This document shows positions 6,936 to 15,124 of a stretch of DNA of 64,000 nucleotides, piece by piece. Numbering within the stretch: position 1 is the first letter of the stretch; each line of letters begins with the position of its first letter. The notes beneath the pieces are model-generated. The model did no database searches and was not told the origin of the DNA. It saw only the letters and a program-made list of their open reading frames with translations. Source of the DNA: Cytobacillus horneckiae (GTDB lineage: Bacteria > Bacillota > Bacilli > Bacillales > Cytobacillaceae); NCBI RefSeq assembly GCF_002835735.1, contig NZ_PISD01000040.1, positions 1-64,000 on the forward strand. Reading direction: 5' to 3'. The translations under genes and the position numbers were made by a program.

Positions 6936-8141
6936 ATGATCATTATTCATAATGGCAAGCTTGTATTAGAAGAGGGAATTGCGGAGGGCTATGCCGTAGT
7001 AGTGGAAGGCGAATTTATTGATTCTATCATTTTAGAGAATGAGATCGGGCGTTTCCCAAATGCTGAAAGAATTGATGCGAATGGCGGTTTTATCTCGCCA
7101 GGCTTCATAGATATACATTCAGATTATATTGAAACAATTGTCTCACCAAGGCCTACGAGCATGATGGATGTTCATATAAGCTTAAGGGAAGCGGAAAAGA
7201 TTCTAATTGGGAATGGCATTACGACAATGTTTCATTCGCTCTCTTTTTATCGCGAGGATATTTTTACGCATAAGCCGATGCGTTACCCAAAAAATGTACA
7301 GCGGCTCGTAGATGCGATCCACGAGACTCATCATCAGCCCCATCTGATTCGCCACCGGCTGCATGCAAGGTTTGAGATTGATAATGTTGGCGAAGTTGAC
7401 AGACTATTAAACAATATTGAACAAGGGAAAGTGCATCTCCTCTCCTTTATGGATCATACCCCTGGACAAGGGCAATACCGTAATTTGGAGATTTATCGCG
7501 AAACTTTAAGAGGCTATCGCGAATTAAGTGAACAGCAGCTGGATGATATTATCAACAACCGCATCAACAGCCCTATCTTAAACATGGAGAAAATGAAAGA
7601 GATTGCTGAGGTGGCACTGAAAAAGGGCATTGCTGTGGCTTCTCACGATGATGACCATGAGCGGAAGATTGATTTGGTGAAATCGATTGGAACATCAATC
7701 AGTGAGTTTCCCATTACATTAAAGGTGGCAAAAAAGGCGAAAAAAAGCGGTCTGCAAACGATTGTTGGTGCACCTAATGTGCTGCTCGGCGGCTCTCATT
7801 CTGGCAATCTATCGGCAGCTGAGGCGATCTCGAATAATTGTGCCGATATTCTATGCAGCGATTATTATCCGCCTGCCATGCTGCATGCTGTCTTTCAGCT
7901 CCATGAGAAGTACGGACATGATTTGCATCAAATGTTTATGATGGTGACGCTGAATCCGGCAAAGGCTGTTAAGCTTGATGACGAAATTGGATCAATTAAG
8001 CCTGGCAAGAAGGCTGATCTTATCATGATTGAAAGAATGGATGATGGCTATCCCATGTTAACCGGCTCGATGGTGAATGGCACTTTGCTGACGAAAACAA
8101 ATTATCGTACACGCACAGTAGTGAAGGAGGCCTTGAGATGA
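6936..8141 (+). CDS. phnM: Alpha-D-ribose 1-methylphosphonate 5-triphosphate diphosphatase PhnM
   Basis: A 401-residue amidohydrolase-superfamily enzyme that removes pyrophosphate from the ribose phosphonate triphosphate before PhnJ acts. Visible metal-site blocks are SPGFIDIHSDYIE (near 56), SFMDHTPGQGQYRN (near 170), ASHDDDH (near 236), GAPNVLLGGSHSGN and CSDYYPPAML (near 308). The C-terminal NPAKAVKLDDEIGSIKPGKKADL is typical of the superfamily. GGAGGAGG precedes the ATG. Its stop overlaps phnL by 4 bases. The order K-M-L differs from the E. coli order K-L-M. Confidence 0.95.
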   Translation: MIIIHNGKLVLEEGIAEGYAVVVEGEFIDSIILENEIGRFPNAERIDANGGFISPGFIDIHSDYIETIVSPRPTSMMDVHISLREAEKILIGNGITTMFHSLSFYREDIFTHKPMRYPKNVQRLVDAIHETHHQPHLIRHRLHARFEIDNVGEVDRLLNNIEQGKVHLLSFMDHTPGQGQYRNLEIYRETLRGYRELSEQQLDDIINNRINSPILNMEKMKEIAEVALKKGIAVASHDDDHERKIDLVKSIGTSISEFPITLKVAKKAKKSGLQTIVGAPNVLLGGSHSGNLSAAEAISNNCADILCSDYYPPAMLHAVFQLHEKYGHDLHQMFMMVTLNPAKAVKLDDEIGSIKPGKKADLIMIERMDDGYPMLTGSMVNGTLLTKTNYRTRTVVKEALR

Positions 8142-8848
8142 CGTTTTTAAAGGTTGAGGGGTTTGGTAAGAGTTTTACGATTTCCCATTTGAATCAAACG
8201 ATTCGTGCGGTGGAACAAATTGATTTTTCTATAGATAAAGGAGAATTCATTGGTATCACAGGTAAAAGCGGCAGTGGCAAATCTACGATTTTAAAAAGCA
8301 TTTATCGTACGTATTTACCAGATGAGGGCAAGATACTTTATGATTCTGAAGAATACGGCTTAATCGATTTACTGCAAGCAGAAGAAAGGAAAATATTATA
8401 TTTGCGGAAATACGAAATTGGCTATGTGTCACAATTTTTGAATGTGATGCCAAGAACGACATCAAGGGAGCTCGTCGAACAGTCTGTGTTGGAGATGGGA
8501 AAACCCGCATCTGTTGCAAAAGAGGAAGCAGAGTATGTGCTATCTCATTTCGAGCTGGATCGGAAATTATGGGATACGTATCCTAATACTTTTTCGGGGG
8601 GAGAGAAGCTGCGTTTGAATATTGCTATGGCAGCGGTAAAGAAGCCACGTCTGCTTTTATTGGATGAACCGACAGCCAGTTTAGATGAGCAATCAAAAGT
8701 AAAAGTGCGTGAATTGATAGAGAAGCTGAAAAAGAACGGCACGACACTTGCTGGTGTGTTTCATGATATTGAATTTATGGATGGTTTATGCGATAAGGTG
8801 TTTGATATGAAGCGCAGGCAATATACAAGTGAGGGAGCAGTCATATGA
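8138..8848 (+). CDS. phnL: C-P lyase ABC-type ATPase PhnL
   Basis: A 236-residue ABC ATPase acting with PhnGHI in the first ribosylation step. Walker A GKSGSGKST is near residue 46, the signature FSGGEKLRLNIA near 150 and Walker B LLLLDEPTASLDEQ near 170. It has no membrane partner here, as expected for PhnL. It overlaps phnM and the PHP gene by 4 bases on each side, so the run from phnI to the PHP gene is nearly gapless. Confidence 0.93.
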   Translation: MTFLKVEGFGKSFTISHLNQTIRAVEQIDFSIDKGEFIGITGKSGSGKSTILKSIYRTYLPDEGKILYDSEEYGLIDLLQAEERKILYLRKYEIGYVSQFLNVMPRTTSRELVEQSVLEMGKPASVAKEEAEYVLSHFELDRKLWDTYPNTFSGGEKLRLNIAMAAVKKPRLLLLDEPTASLDEQSKVKVRELIEKLKKNGTTLAGVFHDIEFMDGLCDKVFDMKRRQYTSEGAVI

Positions 8849-9690
8849 AGGCTGATTTACATGTCCATAGTGATTACTCTGATGGTTCTGACAGTGTGGA
8901 AACAGTTTTCAAGAAAGCAAAAGAATATGGAGTAACACATATTAGCTTTGTTGATCATGACACAGTAGCTGGGTATGAGGCGATCAGTCAACTTGGAGAA
9001 ATGTACGGGATAACAGCGATTCCAGGCATAGAAATTTCTGCATTTGATTTTAAAAGGGATCGAAAGGTACATGTACTCGGTTATGACTATAGCCCGAATG
9101 CTGCTCATATAAAAAGCCTGTGCAGCCATATTCTTGAGAAAAGGCAGGCGCATTCGCTATGGCAGATAGAGCAGATAAGACAGAGCGGAATCGAAGTCGA
9201 CGCTGACCTGATTGTAGCAGGACGGGATACAGGGACGACCATCTATAAACAGCATATTATGAACGTACTAACCGATTCTCCTTATGATTCTATCCATTAT
9301 CAAAATTTATATAAGCGGCTCTTTAAAGGCGAGGGGGTAGCCTCTGGGGATATCGTTTATGCAGATGCTTTCGATGCAGTAAGGGCGATAAAGGCGGATG
9401 GAGGAACGGCAGTCATTGCGCACCCGGGTCAGCTCGATTCCTATGATTTAATACCTGAGCTCATTGAAGCAGGGCTTGATGGAATCGAAAGAAATCACCC
9501 TGATCATACCGAATCTGACCATCAGAAAGTAGAAAGGCTATCCGACCAATACAATCTCATAATGACAGGCGGCTCCGACTACCACGGCCACTACGGCCCA
9601 CCCACCCAAATCGGCAGCCACCAATCACCCACAGCAGAACTATGTCGAAATTCGTCGAAGTTTGTGGGTGACAGGTACCCATTTTATTAA
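8845..9690 (+). CDS. PHP-domain phosphoesterase, probable phosphoribosyl 1,2-cyclic phosphate hydrolase (PhnPP type)
   Basis: A 281-residue PHP-family metallo-phosphoesterase. The metal-site motifs LHVHSDYSDGS (from residue 4), FVDHDT (near 35), GIEIS (near 65), AHPGQLD (near 193) and GGSDYHG (near 244) are intact. It lies in the C-P lyase operon, overlapping phnL by 4 bases, and no PhnP-type metallo-beta-lactamase is present. A PHP enzyme next to C-P lyase genes in Eggerthella lenta is known to hydrolyse the cyclic ribose phosphate to ribose 5-phosphate and phosphate, so the same step is inferred here. The last ~16 residues come from a dispersed repeat (9643-9680) and are not expected to be family sequence. 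Confidence 0.8.
   Translation: MKADLHVHSDYSDGSDSVETVFKKAKEYGVTHISFVDHDTVAGYEAISQLGEMYGITAIPGIEISAFDFKRDRKVHVLGYDYSPNAAHIKSLCSHILEKRQAHSLWQIEQIRQSGIEVDADLIVAGRDTGTTIYKQHIMNVLTDSPYDSIHYQNLYKRLFKGEGVASGDIVYADAFDAVRAIKADGGTAVIAHPGQLDSYDLIPELIEAGLDGIERNHPDHTESDHQKVERLSDQYNLIMTGGSDYHGHYGPPTQIGSHQSPTAELCRNSSKFVGDRYPFY
9643..9680 (+). repeat. Dispersed repeat copy 1 (ends in GGTGACAGGTACC)
   Basis: TGTCGAAATTCGTCGAAG and then GGTGACAGGTACC (9667-9679). The same layout, one or two GTCGAAATTTGTCGAA-like units followed by GGTGACAGGTACC, recurs at 22727-22784, 39132-39170 and, inverted, at 39756-39812. This copy overlaps the 3' end of the PHP gene. Confidence 0.8.
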
Positions 9691-9814
9691 GGAAGGTTTT
9701 GTTGTTGTTAAGAGACTGTAAATTCAAACAATTGGATGGGGTTATGTGGTTAAATGGAACTGGAAAATGGATTGTATTAAGAAGAGGTTTACTATTTTAG
9801 TTAGTAGGGAGTGA

Positions 9815-10861
9815 ATGAGGTTGATGAAAAGGTATTTTATGTTTGGTTTGTTATTGGTACTTACGATTACGTTGGCAGCTTGTGCAGAAAGTAGCGGTGG
9901 TGCAAGTGATGGAGCTGCAAATGCTGAGGATGGAGGCGTAATTGATGTTGTTTGGTATCCAAATGAATCTGGCTCAGATATGAAAGCTTCGCGCGATGAA
10001 ATTGGCGAACTAATTAAGGATGCAACCGGTCAAGAAGTGGAGCATCATTTAACAACTGATTATGCCATTGCAATCGAAACCATTGTGAATAATAATGCAG
10101 AGCTTGCGTTCATGGGTGCCCAAGGATATATCGAAGCAAATCAACGAAACGAGAAAATCCAGCCATTAGTCGTGCCGACGGGTGCTTCAGGCACACTGGA
10201 TGATGCGGTTTATCACAGCTGGCTCGCGGTCAATATCGATGATCAGGAAGCTTATAAAAAAGACGGGGATTTCTCGCTCGATACAATCGCTGATAAAAAA
10301 ATGTCGTTCGTCTCTAACAGCTCTACATCAGGTTTTAAAGTACCAGCATCAGGCATCATCTCACACTTTACAGATAAAGAGCTAGAAGAAACGGATCTAA
10401 TGGAAGGCGGTCCTTTGTTTTCACAAGTATTGTTTGGAAATTCTCATCAAGGATCTGCCGTAAATTTACTAAACGGTAATGCAGATGTCGCTGCATTCTG
10501 TGATACATGTGTAGAAAACTATGTTGAGCTAGTAGAAGGTGAACCAAACCGTGCAGGCTCCGTCTATCGCGTGAAAGACGATGCGTCAGAACCATTTAAT
10601 ACAGTAAAAGGTAAAGAATTTATTTTAATCAGTGTGACACCTGTACTAAATGCTCCTTTCGTAGGAAACATGGATCTACTTGGCGAGGAAGGATTTAAAA
10701 AGCTCCAAGAATATTTTTCATCTGATGACGTAGCAAACAATGAAAAAATCTTTGTTCCTGAAGACTCAAATGAATCAGCATTATTCTTCAAATCTGGGGA
10801 TGAAAGATTCGCCCCGGTAGAAGATAAATGGTTCGATCCAATTCGTGAGCTATCAAAGTAG
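9815..10861 (+). CDS. phnD: Phosphonate ABC transporter substrate-binding lipoprotein PhnD
   Basis: A 348-residue extracellular binding protein of the PhnD family. A lipoprotein signal peptide ends at LAAC with Cys23 as the lipid anchor. The mature part starts with an acidic/glycine linker, then DVVWYPNESGSD, where family members have the phosphonate-contact loop, and SNSSTSGFKVP and GNSHQGSAVNLLNGNADVAAF, the typical second-lobe motifs. ATG 9815 (MRLMKRYF) and ATG 9824 are both possible; AGGGAG at 9806-9811 is a little too close to the first and far for the second. It is separated from phnC by about 310 bases, so it may be made in excess over the permease, as is common. Confidence 0.92.
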   Translation: MRLMKRYFMFGLLLVLTITLAACAESSGGASDGAANAEDGGVIDVVWYPNESGSDMKASRDEIGELIKDATGQEVEHHLTTDYAIAIETIVNNNAELAFMGAQGYIEANQRNEKIQPLVVPTGASGTLDDAVYHSWLAVNIDDQEAYKKDGDFSLDTIADKKMSFVSNSSTSGFKVPASGIISHFTDKELEETDLMEGGPLFSQVLFGNSHQGSAVNLLNGNADVAAFCDTCVENYVELVEGEPNRAGSVYRVKDDASEPFNTVKGKEFILISVTPVLNAPFVGNMDLLGEEGFKKLQEYFSSDDVANNEKIFVPEDSNESALFFKSGDERFAPVEDKWFDPIRELSK

Positions 10862-10920
10862 TATGAGAAAAACATGGCATTCTCCAAATCTCAGCGTGTA
10901 GACAATGTGTAAATTAGATA

Positions 10921-11010
10921 ATTTCAGCTGAAATAGAAAGCCTCACTAAGCGAGACAGTCGATACACTAAAGGCGAGCAGTCGCTCGGCACTCGCTCCAC
11001 TATAAACGAG
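10921..11010. repeat. Palindrome plus dispersed repeat between phnD and phnC
   Basis: ATTTCAGCTGAAAT (10921-10934) is a perfect 14-bp palindrome. It is followed by AAGCGAGACAGTCGATACAC and TAAAGGCGAGCAGTCGCTCG. This matches, on the opposite strand, a segment at 30287-30349 (AAGCGGGATAGTCGAGACAC, TAAAGGCACGCAGCGAGG). The stretch is locally GC-richer than its surroundings and foldable. The rest of the 310-base gap (11011-11160) holds no gene. Confidence 0.65.
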
Positions 11011-11174
11011 GCGGCAAGCTTAGGAAGATCCAATTCACTTCTTAGTCACATAGAAATGAGTTTCAGGCGCATGCCATAGTTTTTCTTATCCGGCTTATAT
11101 AGAATGATCTATTCCTAAAGGGTGAATTACATCTGAAGAAGGCAGCCATAAGCCAAAAAAAGGAGTCGATGGAA

Positions 11175-11939
11175 ATGTCATTACTGGATGTAAGAGGTTT
11201 GAACAAATCATATCAAACCGATGCAAAAGTATTAAAGGATATTCACTTTACTGCCGAGACTGGTGAATTTCTATCAATTATCGGACCATCGGGTGCTGGC
11301 AAATCAACATTATTACGTTGTTTAAACCGTCTAGTAGAGGCGGATGATGGCGAAGTGATTTTTGATGGCCAGGACCTGCGGCAATTAAAGAAAAAGCAAC
11401 TTCGAGAAGCTAGAACAAATATTGGCATGGTTTTTCAACACTATAATCTAGTTCCGAGATTAACTGTCATAGAAAATGTCCTCCATGGTCGATTTGGCTA
11501 TAAATCTACTTTTCAAGGAGTGCTAGCGAGGTTTTCAGAAGAGGAGAAGGAGCGTGCCTTCTATCTGTTGGAAAAGTTAGGTATTGAGGCGCATGCCTAT
11601 AAACGATGCGATCAGTTGAGCGGTGGTCAGCAGCAGCGAGTGGGCATATGCCGGGCGCTGATTCAAGATCCTAAACTCATCTTATGCGACGAGCCAATCG
11701 CTTCCCTAGACCCTCATTCATCCAAAATAATAATGGATTATCTTAAATCAATTTCTGAGGAAATGGGCATTACATGCATTGTTAATTTGCATCAGGTAGA
11801 GGTTGCCCAATCTTACTCTGACAGGATTATTGGCTTGAATGACGGAAGCATCGTCTTTGATGGCTCTAACTTGCAATTGGACCAAATCTATCTTAAAAGA
11901 GTCTATGGCATGAGCACCAGAGAGCTCATCACCGTGTAA
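11175..11939 (+). CDS. phnC: Phosphonate ABC transporter ATP-binding protein PhnC
   Basis: A 254-residue ABC ATPase. Walker A GPSGAGKST is at about 37-45, the Q-loop region NIGMVFQHYNLVPRL follows, then LSGGQQQRVGICRAL and LILCDEPIASLDP. The block VIENVLHGRFGY is typical of PhnC. ATG 11175 is 9 bases after AGGAG; an ATG two codons earlier at 11169 is only 3 bases away from it. It powers the two PhnE permeases that follow 12 bases later. Confidence 0.93.
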   Translation: MSLLDVRGLNKSYQTDAKVLKDIHFTAETGEFLSIIGPSGAGKSTLLRCLNRLVEADDGEVIFDGQDLRQLKKKQLREARTNIGMVFQHYNLVPRLTVIENVLHGRFGYKSTFQGVLARFSEEEKERAFYLLEKLGIEAHAYKRCDQLSGGQQQRVGICRALIQDPKLILCDEPIASLDPHSSKIIMDYLKSISEEMGITCIVNLHQVEVAQSYSDRIIGLNDGSIVFDGSNLQLDQIYLKRVYGMSTRELITV

Positions 11940-11951
11940 GGGGCTAAACCA

Positions 11952-12737
11952 ATGAATGAGAATACTTTTAAAAAGCGGAAGCTTCAAACGACTGTTTTTT
12001 TCATTGCGATTATTGCTGTATCGTTTTTTTCAGCAAGCATGACTGACTTCAATTTAATAGACGGGATATTAACCATTCCATCAGCGTTCATCTGGATGGG
12101 TGAAAATTTAATCATAACAGCAGATACCCTTTCGAAGCTTCCGAATATCATGGAAAAATTAATCGAAACGATATTTATGTCGATTGCGGCTACGACGACT
12201 GCTGCGATTCTCTCATTTTTTCTAGGTGTGGCAGGTTCGAAAACGACGGCAGTGAATGGTGTGCTAAGTGCATTTGCAAGGTTAATCGCTTCATTTGCAC
12301 GGAATATCCCTGTAGTTGCATGGGCGCTCATCCTGCTGCTGTCCTTTGGCCAAAACTCAATGACCGGCTTTTTAGCGCTGTTCGTTGGTACAGTTGGCTT
12401 CTTAACAAGAGCGTTCATCGAATCAATTGATGAGGCGGGAATTAGTGCCTTTGAAGCATTAACAGCAACCGGCGCTACTTACTTTCAAATTGTCGCCAAG
12501 GCTGTCATTCCTCAATGCTTGCCGCAGATGATTAGCTGGATCTTATTCATGATAGAAACAAATATAAGGAGCGCAACGCTCGTCGGCATTTTAACTGGAA
12601 CGGGCATCGGCTATGCTTTTGATCTTTATTATAAAATGCTCGATTATCAAGCTGTCGCACTCGTTACATTGCTTATAGTTGTTGCAGTCATTATGATTGA
12701 ACTCCTATCGAACCATGTAAGGAAGGTGATACTATAA
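11952..12737 (+). CDS. phnE: Phosphonate ABC transporter permease PhnE (first)
   Basis: A 261-residue inner-membrane permease with about six membrane segments. The EAA cytoplasmic loop is visible as FEALTATGATYFQIVAKAVIP (about 163-183). RNIPVVAWALILLLSFG is a PhnE family block. It is translationally coupled to the next permease through TAATG (stop and start share one base). The two PhnE proteins probably form a heterodimer. Confidence 0.92.
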   Translation: MNENTFKKRKLQTTVFFIAIIAVSFFSASMTDFNLIDGILTIPSAFIWMGENLIITADTLSKLPNIMEKLIETIFMSIAATTTAAILSFFLGVAGSKTTAVNGVLSAFARLIASFARNIPVVAWALILLLSFGQNSMTGFLALFVGTVGFLTRAFIESIDEAGISAFEALTATGATYFQIVAKAVIPQCLPQMISWILFMIETNIRSATLVGILTGTGIGYAFDLYYKMLDYQAVALVTLLIVVAVIMIELLSNHVRKVIL

Positions 12738-13579
12738 TGGATTCAGTTTATGTGAAAAGAAATAAGGCTGGTCGCATTAATATTAAAGCCGGCAACAAGG
12801 TAAACAGTGTCATAAACACAACAGTCATAAGCCTGACCTTATTAACGGTCATTGCCTTCCTTTTGTTCGATTATACAGGTCTTGATATAGGACGTGCAGT
12901 CGTTGAAACGGCATCCAACTTAAAGACAATGTTTCTGCAGCCTGCGTTCAGCCACTTTACATGGAGAGAAGGCCTTTACCAGCTTGGCGTAACGATTTCT
13001 CTTGCAGTTCTTGCCACAATATTAGGCGCAATCATCGCATTTTTTCTTGCCCTATGGTCTGCAGTGAATTTATCTAATAGATGGGTGTCAAAAGCAATAA
13101 AGATCTTCGTTGCATTTATTCGGGCTGTACCAACAGTTCTATGGGTCCTTATCTTTGCGATTGCCGCAGGATTAGGCAGCGAGGCAGCGATACTGGGGAT
13201 GCTTTTTCATTCTGTTGCTTATTTAGTAAAAGCTTTTTCAGAGGCATTTGAAGAAGTGGATAAAGGCATGCTCGAAGCATTAAAATCGACTGGGGCCGGT
13301 TGGTGGCAGACAGTCACACATGCGGTCATCCCTTCGACTTCAACATACCTGCTTTCATGGACATTTTTAAGATTTGAAATTAACTTTTCAGTTGCCGTTG
13401 CCATGGGGGCAGCCGCAGGGGCAGGAGGAATCGGCTTTGAATTGTTTATGGCATCCGGTTTCTATTTTGATCTGCGCGAGGTTGGATTTATTACCTATGC
13501 GATTCTTCTCGTAGCTATCGTATTAGAAATGATGTCTACAAAATTAAAACAGCGTTATTTTCCTTCGGCTGTAAAATAA
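12737..13579 (+). CDS. phnE: Phosphonate ABC transporter permease PhnE (second)
   Basis: A 280-residue permease with a first membrane segment near 33-53, then five more. RAVPTVLWVLIFAIAAGLG and the EAA loop LEALKSTGAGWWQTVTHAVIP (near 180-200) are characteristic. It shares one base with the previous gene. It closes the phosphonate import operon and is followed by a bidirectional terminator. Confidence 0.92.
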   Translation: MDSVYVKRNKAGRINIKAGNKVNSVINTTVISLTLLTVIAFLLFDYTGLDIGRAVVETASNLKTMFLQPAFSHFTWREGLYQLGVTISLAVLATILGAIIAFFLALWSAVNLSNRWVSKAIKIFVAFIRAVPTVLWVLIFAIAAGLGSEAAILGMLFHSVAYLVKAFSEAFEEVDKGMLEALKSTGAGWWQTVTHAVIPSTSTYLLSWTFLRFEINFSVAVAMGAAAGAGGIGFELFMASGFYFDLREVGFITYAILLVAIVLEMMSTKLKQRYFPSAVK

Positions 13580-13583
13580 AAAA

Positions 13584-13618
13584 GATGAAAGCAGCTAATT
13601 TGCTTTCATCTTTTTTTT
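13584..13618. terminator. Bidirectional terminator between phnE and the MFS gene
   Basis: GATGAAAGCA (13584-13593) pairs with TGCTTTCATC (13601-13610). T8 follows on the plus strand and A6 precedes it, so it can stop transcription from both sides. Confidence 0.9.
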
Positions 13619-13624
13619 GGATAG

Positions 13625-14797
13625 TTATGCTTCCAAACTGTTTTTAGTGGTTGCCTTTGTTTTATAAACTTGGTAAAGCAATAAGGCAAACACAGATAAG
13701 ATGATTCCTGAAATATAAGGAAATCCTATTGATATAGTAAATAAAAACCCGCCTAGTGGAGGACCGATTATTCTCCCTAATGAATCAAATGAAGACAGCA
13801 GCCCAGTGATATTTCCATGGCCGGATGGTGCGGTTTTAGTTAGCATCGACGAAATGGCTGGCCTTATCGCACCATTTCCCATTCCAAAGATGGTTAAGAA
13901 GATGGCTGCAGTCGTGAAGCTGTTCATTAATAAAATAAGCGCCATTCCAATAATAGAAACGATGATACCGCCTTGAATGACCGCACCTTCTCCATATTTT
14001 TTGGAAAGCCTGCCTACTAATCCGCCTTGAACAATGGCAGACCCGAAGCCCATAATCATAAAAATAAGACCGAGCTGGGCAGTGCTTAAGCCTGCTTTCT
14101 GGGCAGCAAAATACGCAAAAGTCGCTTCAAGACCAGCAAGGGATAGAGAGACAAATAAATTTAAAATAAACAGAATGGATGTTGTTCCTTTGAAAGCTGA
14201 GAACAGCGAAGGCCTGTTTTTACCTTGCTTGTTTCTTGCTTCACTCGTTAATGATTCTTTTAGTACGAAAAGCACAAATAAACTAGTAATTAAGGATAAG
14301 CTTCCTGCAACATAGAATGGAGTACTCAAGCTCATTTGCGAGAACAGTCCTCCGATGGCAGGTCCAAAGATGAATCCAAGTCCTGTTGCAGCACCAATCA
14401 TGCCCATACCCTTTGCTCGATTTTCCTCAGTGGTGATGTCAGCCACATAAGCCATAGCAGTAGGCATATTTGCTGCAGAAAGTGTTCCGCCGATGATTCT
14501 TGCCACAAAGAGCATCCATAATTCACTAGAAATTGCCATTAAGAAGAAGGAGAGTGATAATCCTAAAATCCCAATCAACATAACCGGTTTTCGGCCATAT
14601 CGGTCAGAAACTCTTCCCCATAAAGGAGCAAAAAGAAATTGCATCAAAGAGTATATCGCCATTAAAAATCCGAGTTGTGCAGGACTGGCGCCAATTTCTT
14701 CCGCATAAAACGGTATTACTGGAATGATGATCCCAAACCCTGACATAACAAGGAACATCACCGCAAAAAGAATAGGTAATGCCTTTTTCTTCTCCAC
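13625..14797 (-). CDS. MFS multidrug-efflux-type transporter (DHA1 family)
   Basis: A 390-residue, 12-segment proton-driven exporter. Motif A of the DHA1 group is clear as GRVSDRYGRKPVM (about 61-73), and motif C-like GFIFGPAIGG is near 145. These favour drug:H+ antiport of the Bmr/NorA/TetA kind; the substrate is not readable. The start is a GTG preceded by TTGGAGTGA. It is monocistronic, convergent with phnE and divergent from the MHS transporter. Confidence 0.85.
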   Translation of the reverse strand: MEKKKALPILFAVMFLVMSGFGIIIPVIPFYAEEIGASPAQLGFLMAIYSLMQFLFAPLWGRVSDRYGRKPVMLIGILGLSLSFFLMAISSELWMLFVARIIGGTLSAANMPTAMAYVADITTEENRAKGMGMIGAATGLGFIFGPAIGGLFSQMSLSTPFYVAGSLSLITSLFVLFVLKESLTSEARNKQGKNRPSLFSAFKGTTSILFILNLFVSLSLAGLEATFAYFAAQKAGLSTAQLGLIFMIMGFGSAIVQGGLVGRLSKKYGEGAVIQGGIIVSIIGMALILLMNSFTTAAIFLTIFGMGNGAIRPAISSMLTKTAPSGHGNITGLLSSFDSLGRIIGPPLGGFLFTISIGFPYISGIILSVFALLLYQVYKTKATTKNSLEA

Positions 14798-14957
14798 TAT
14801 GTAGTCACTCCAATATATTAAATAAACGCAGATTACATAAATATAATAAGGAAAAAAATGAAAAAAGAAAGGCGGAGGGTTAAATTGTACGAAATCAGCC
14901 TTATTTCATTCAGTATTCCCATTTATATTGATTTAATAGCCTGCTTCAGAGGTCAAT

Positions 14958-14971
14958 TTATATCGATATAA
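14958..14971. promoter_or_regulatory. 14-bp palindrome in the divergent MFS/MHS promoter region
   Basis: TTATATCGATATAA is a perfect palindrome in the 327-base AT-rich region between the two divergent transporter genes; a half copy (TTTATATTGAT) lies at about 14922-14932. It may be an operator. No nearby regulator gene is an obvious owner. Nothing else was recognised in the gap. Confidence 0.35.
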
Positions 14972-15124
14972 CAAAATAATTTAAGAATTATTAAATCACC
15001 CCTATATTTTCCCATTTTTAAAATTATTAAAAAACTATAGATTTTTTTGTATAATTATACTAAGATATTAAAAAGTTTAAATTTTTTTAATCATTCATAT
15101 TTTATATTGGGAGGTTTACCTATA

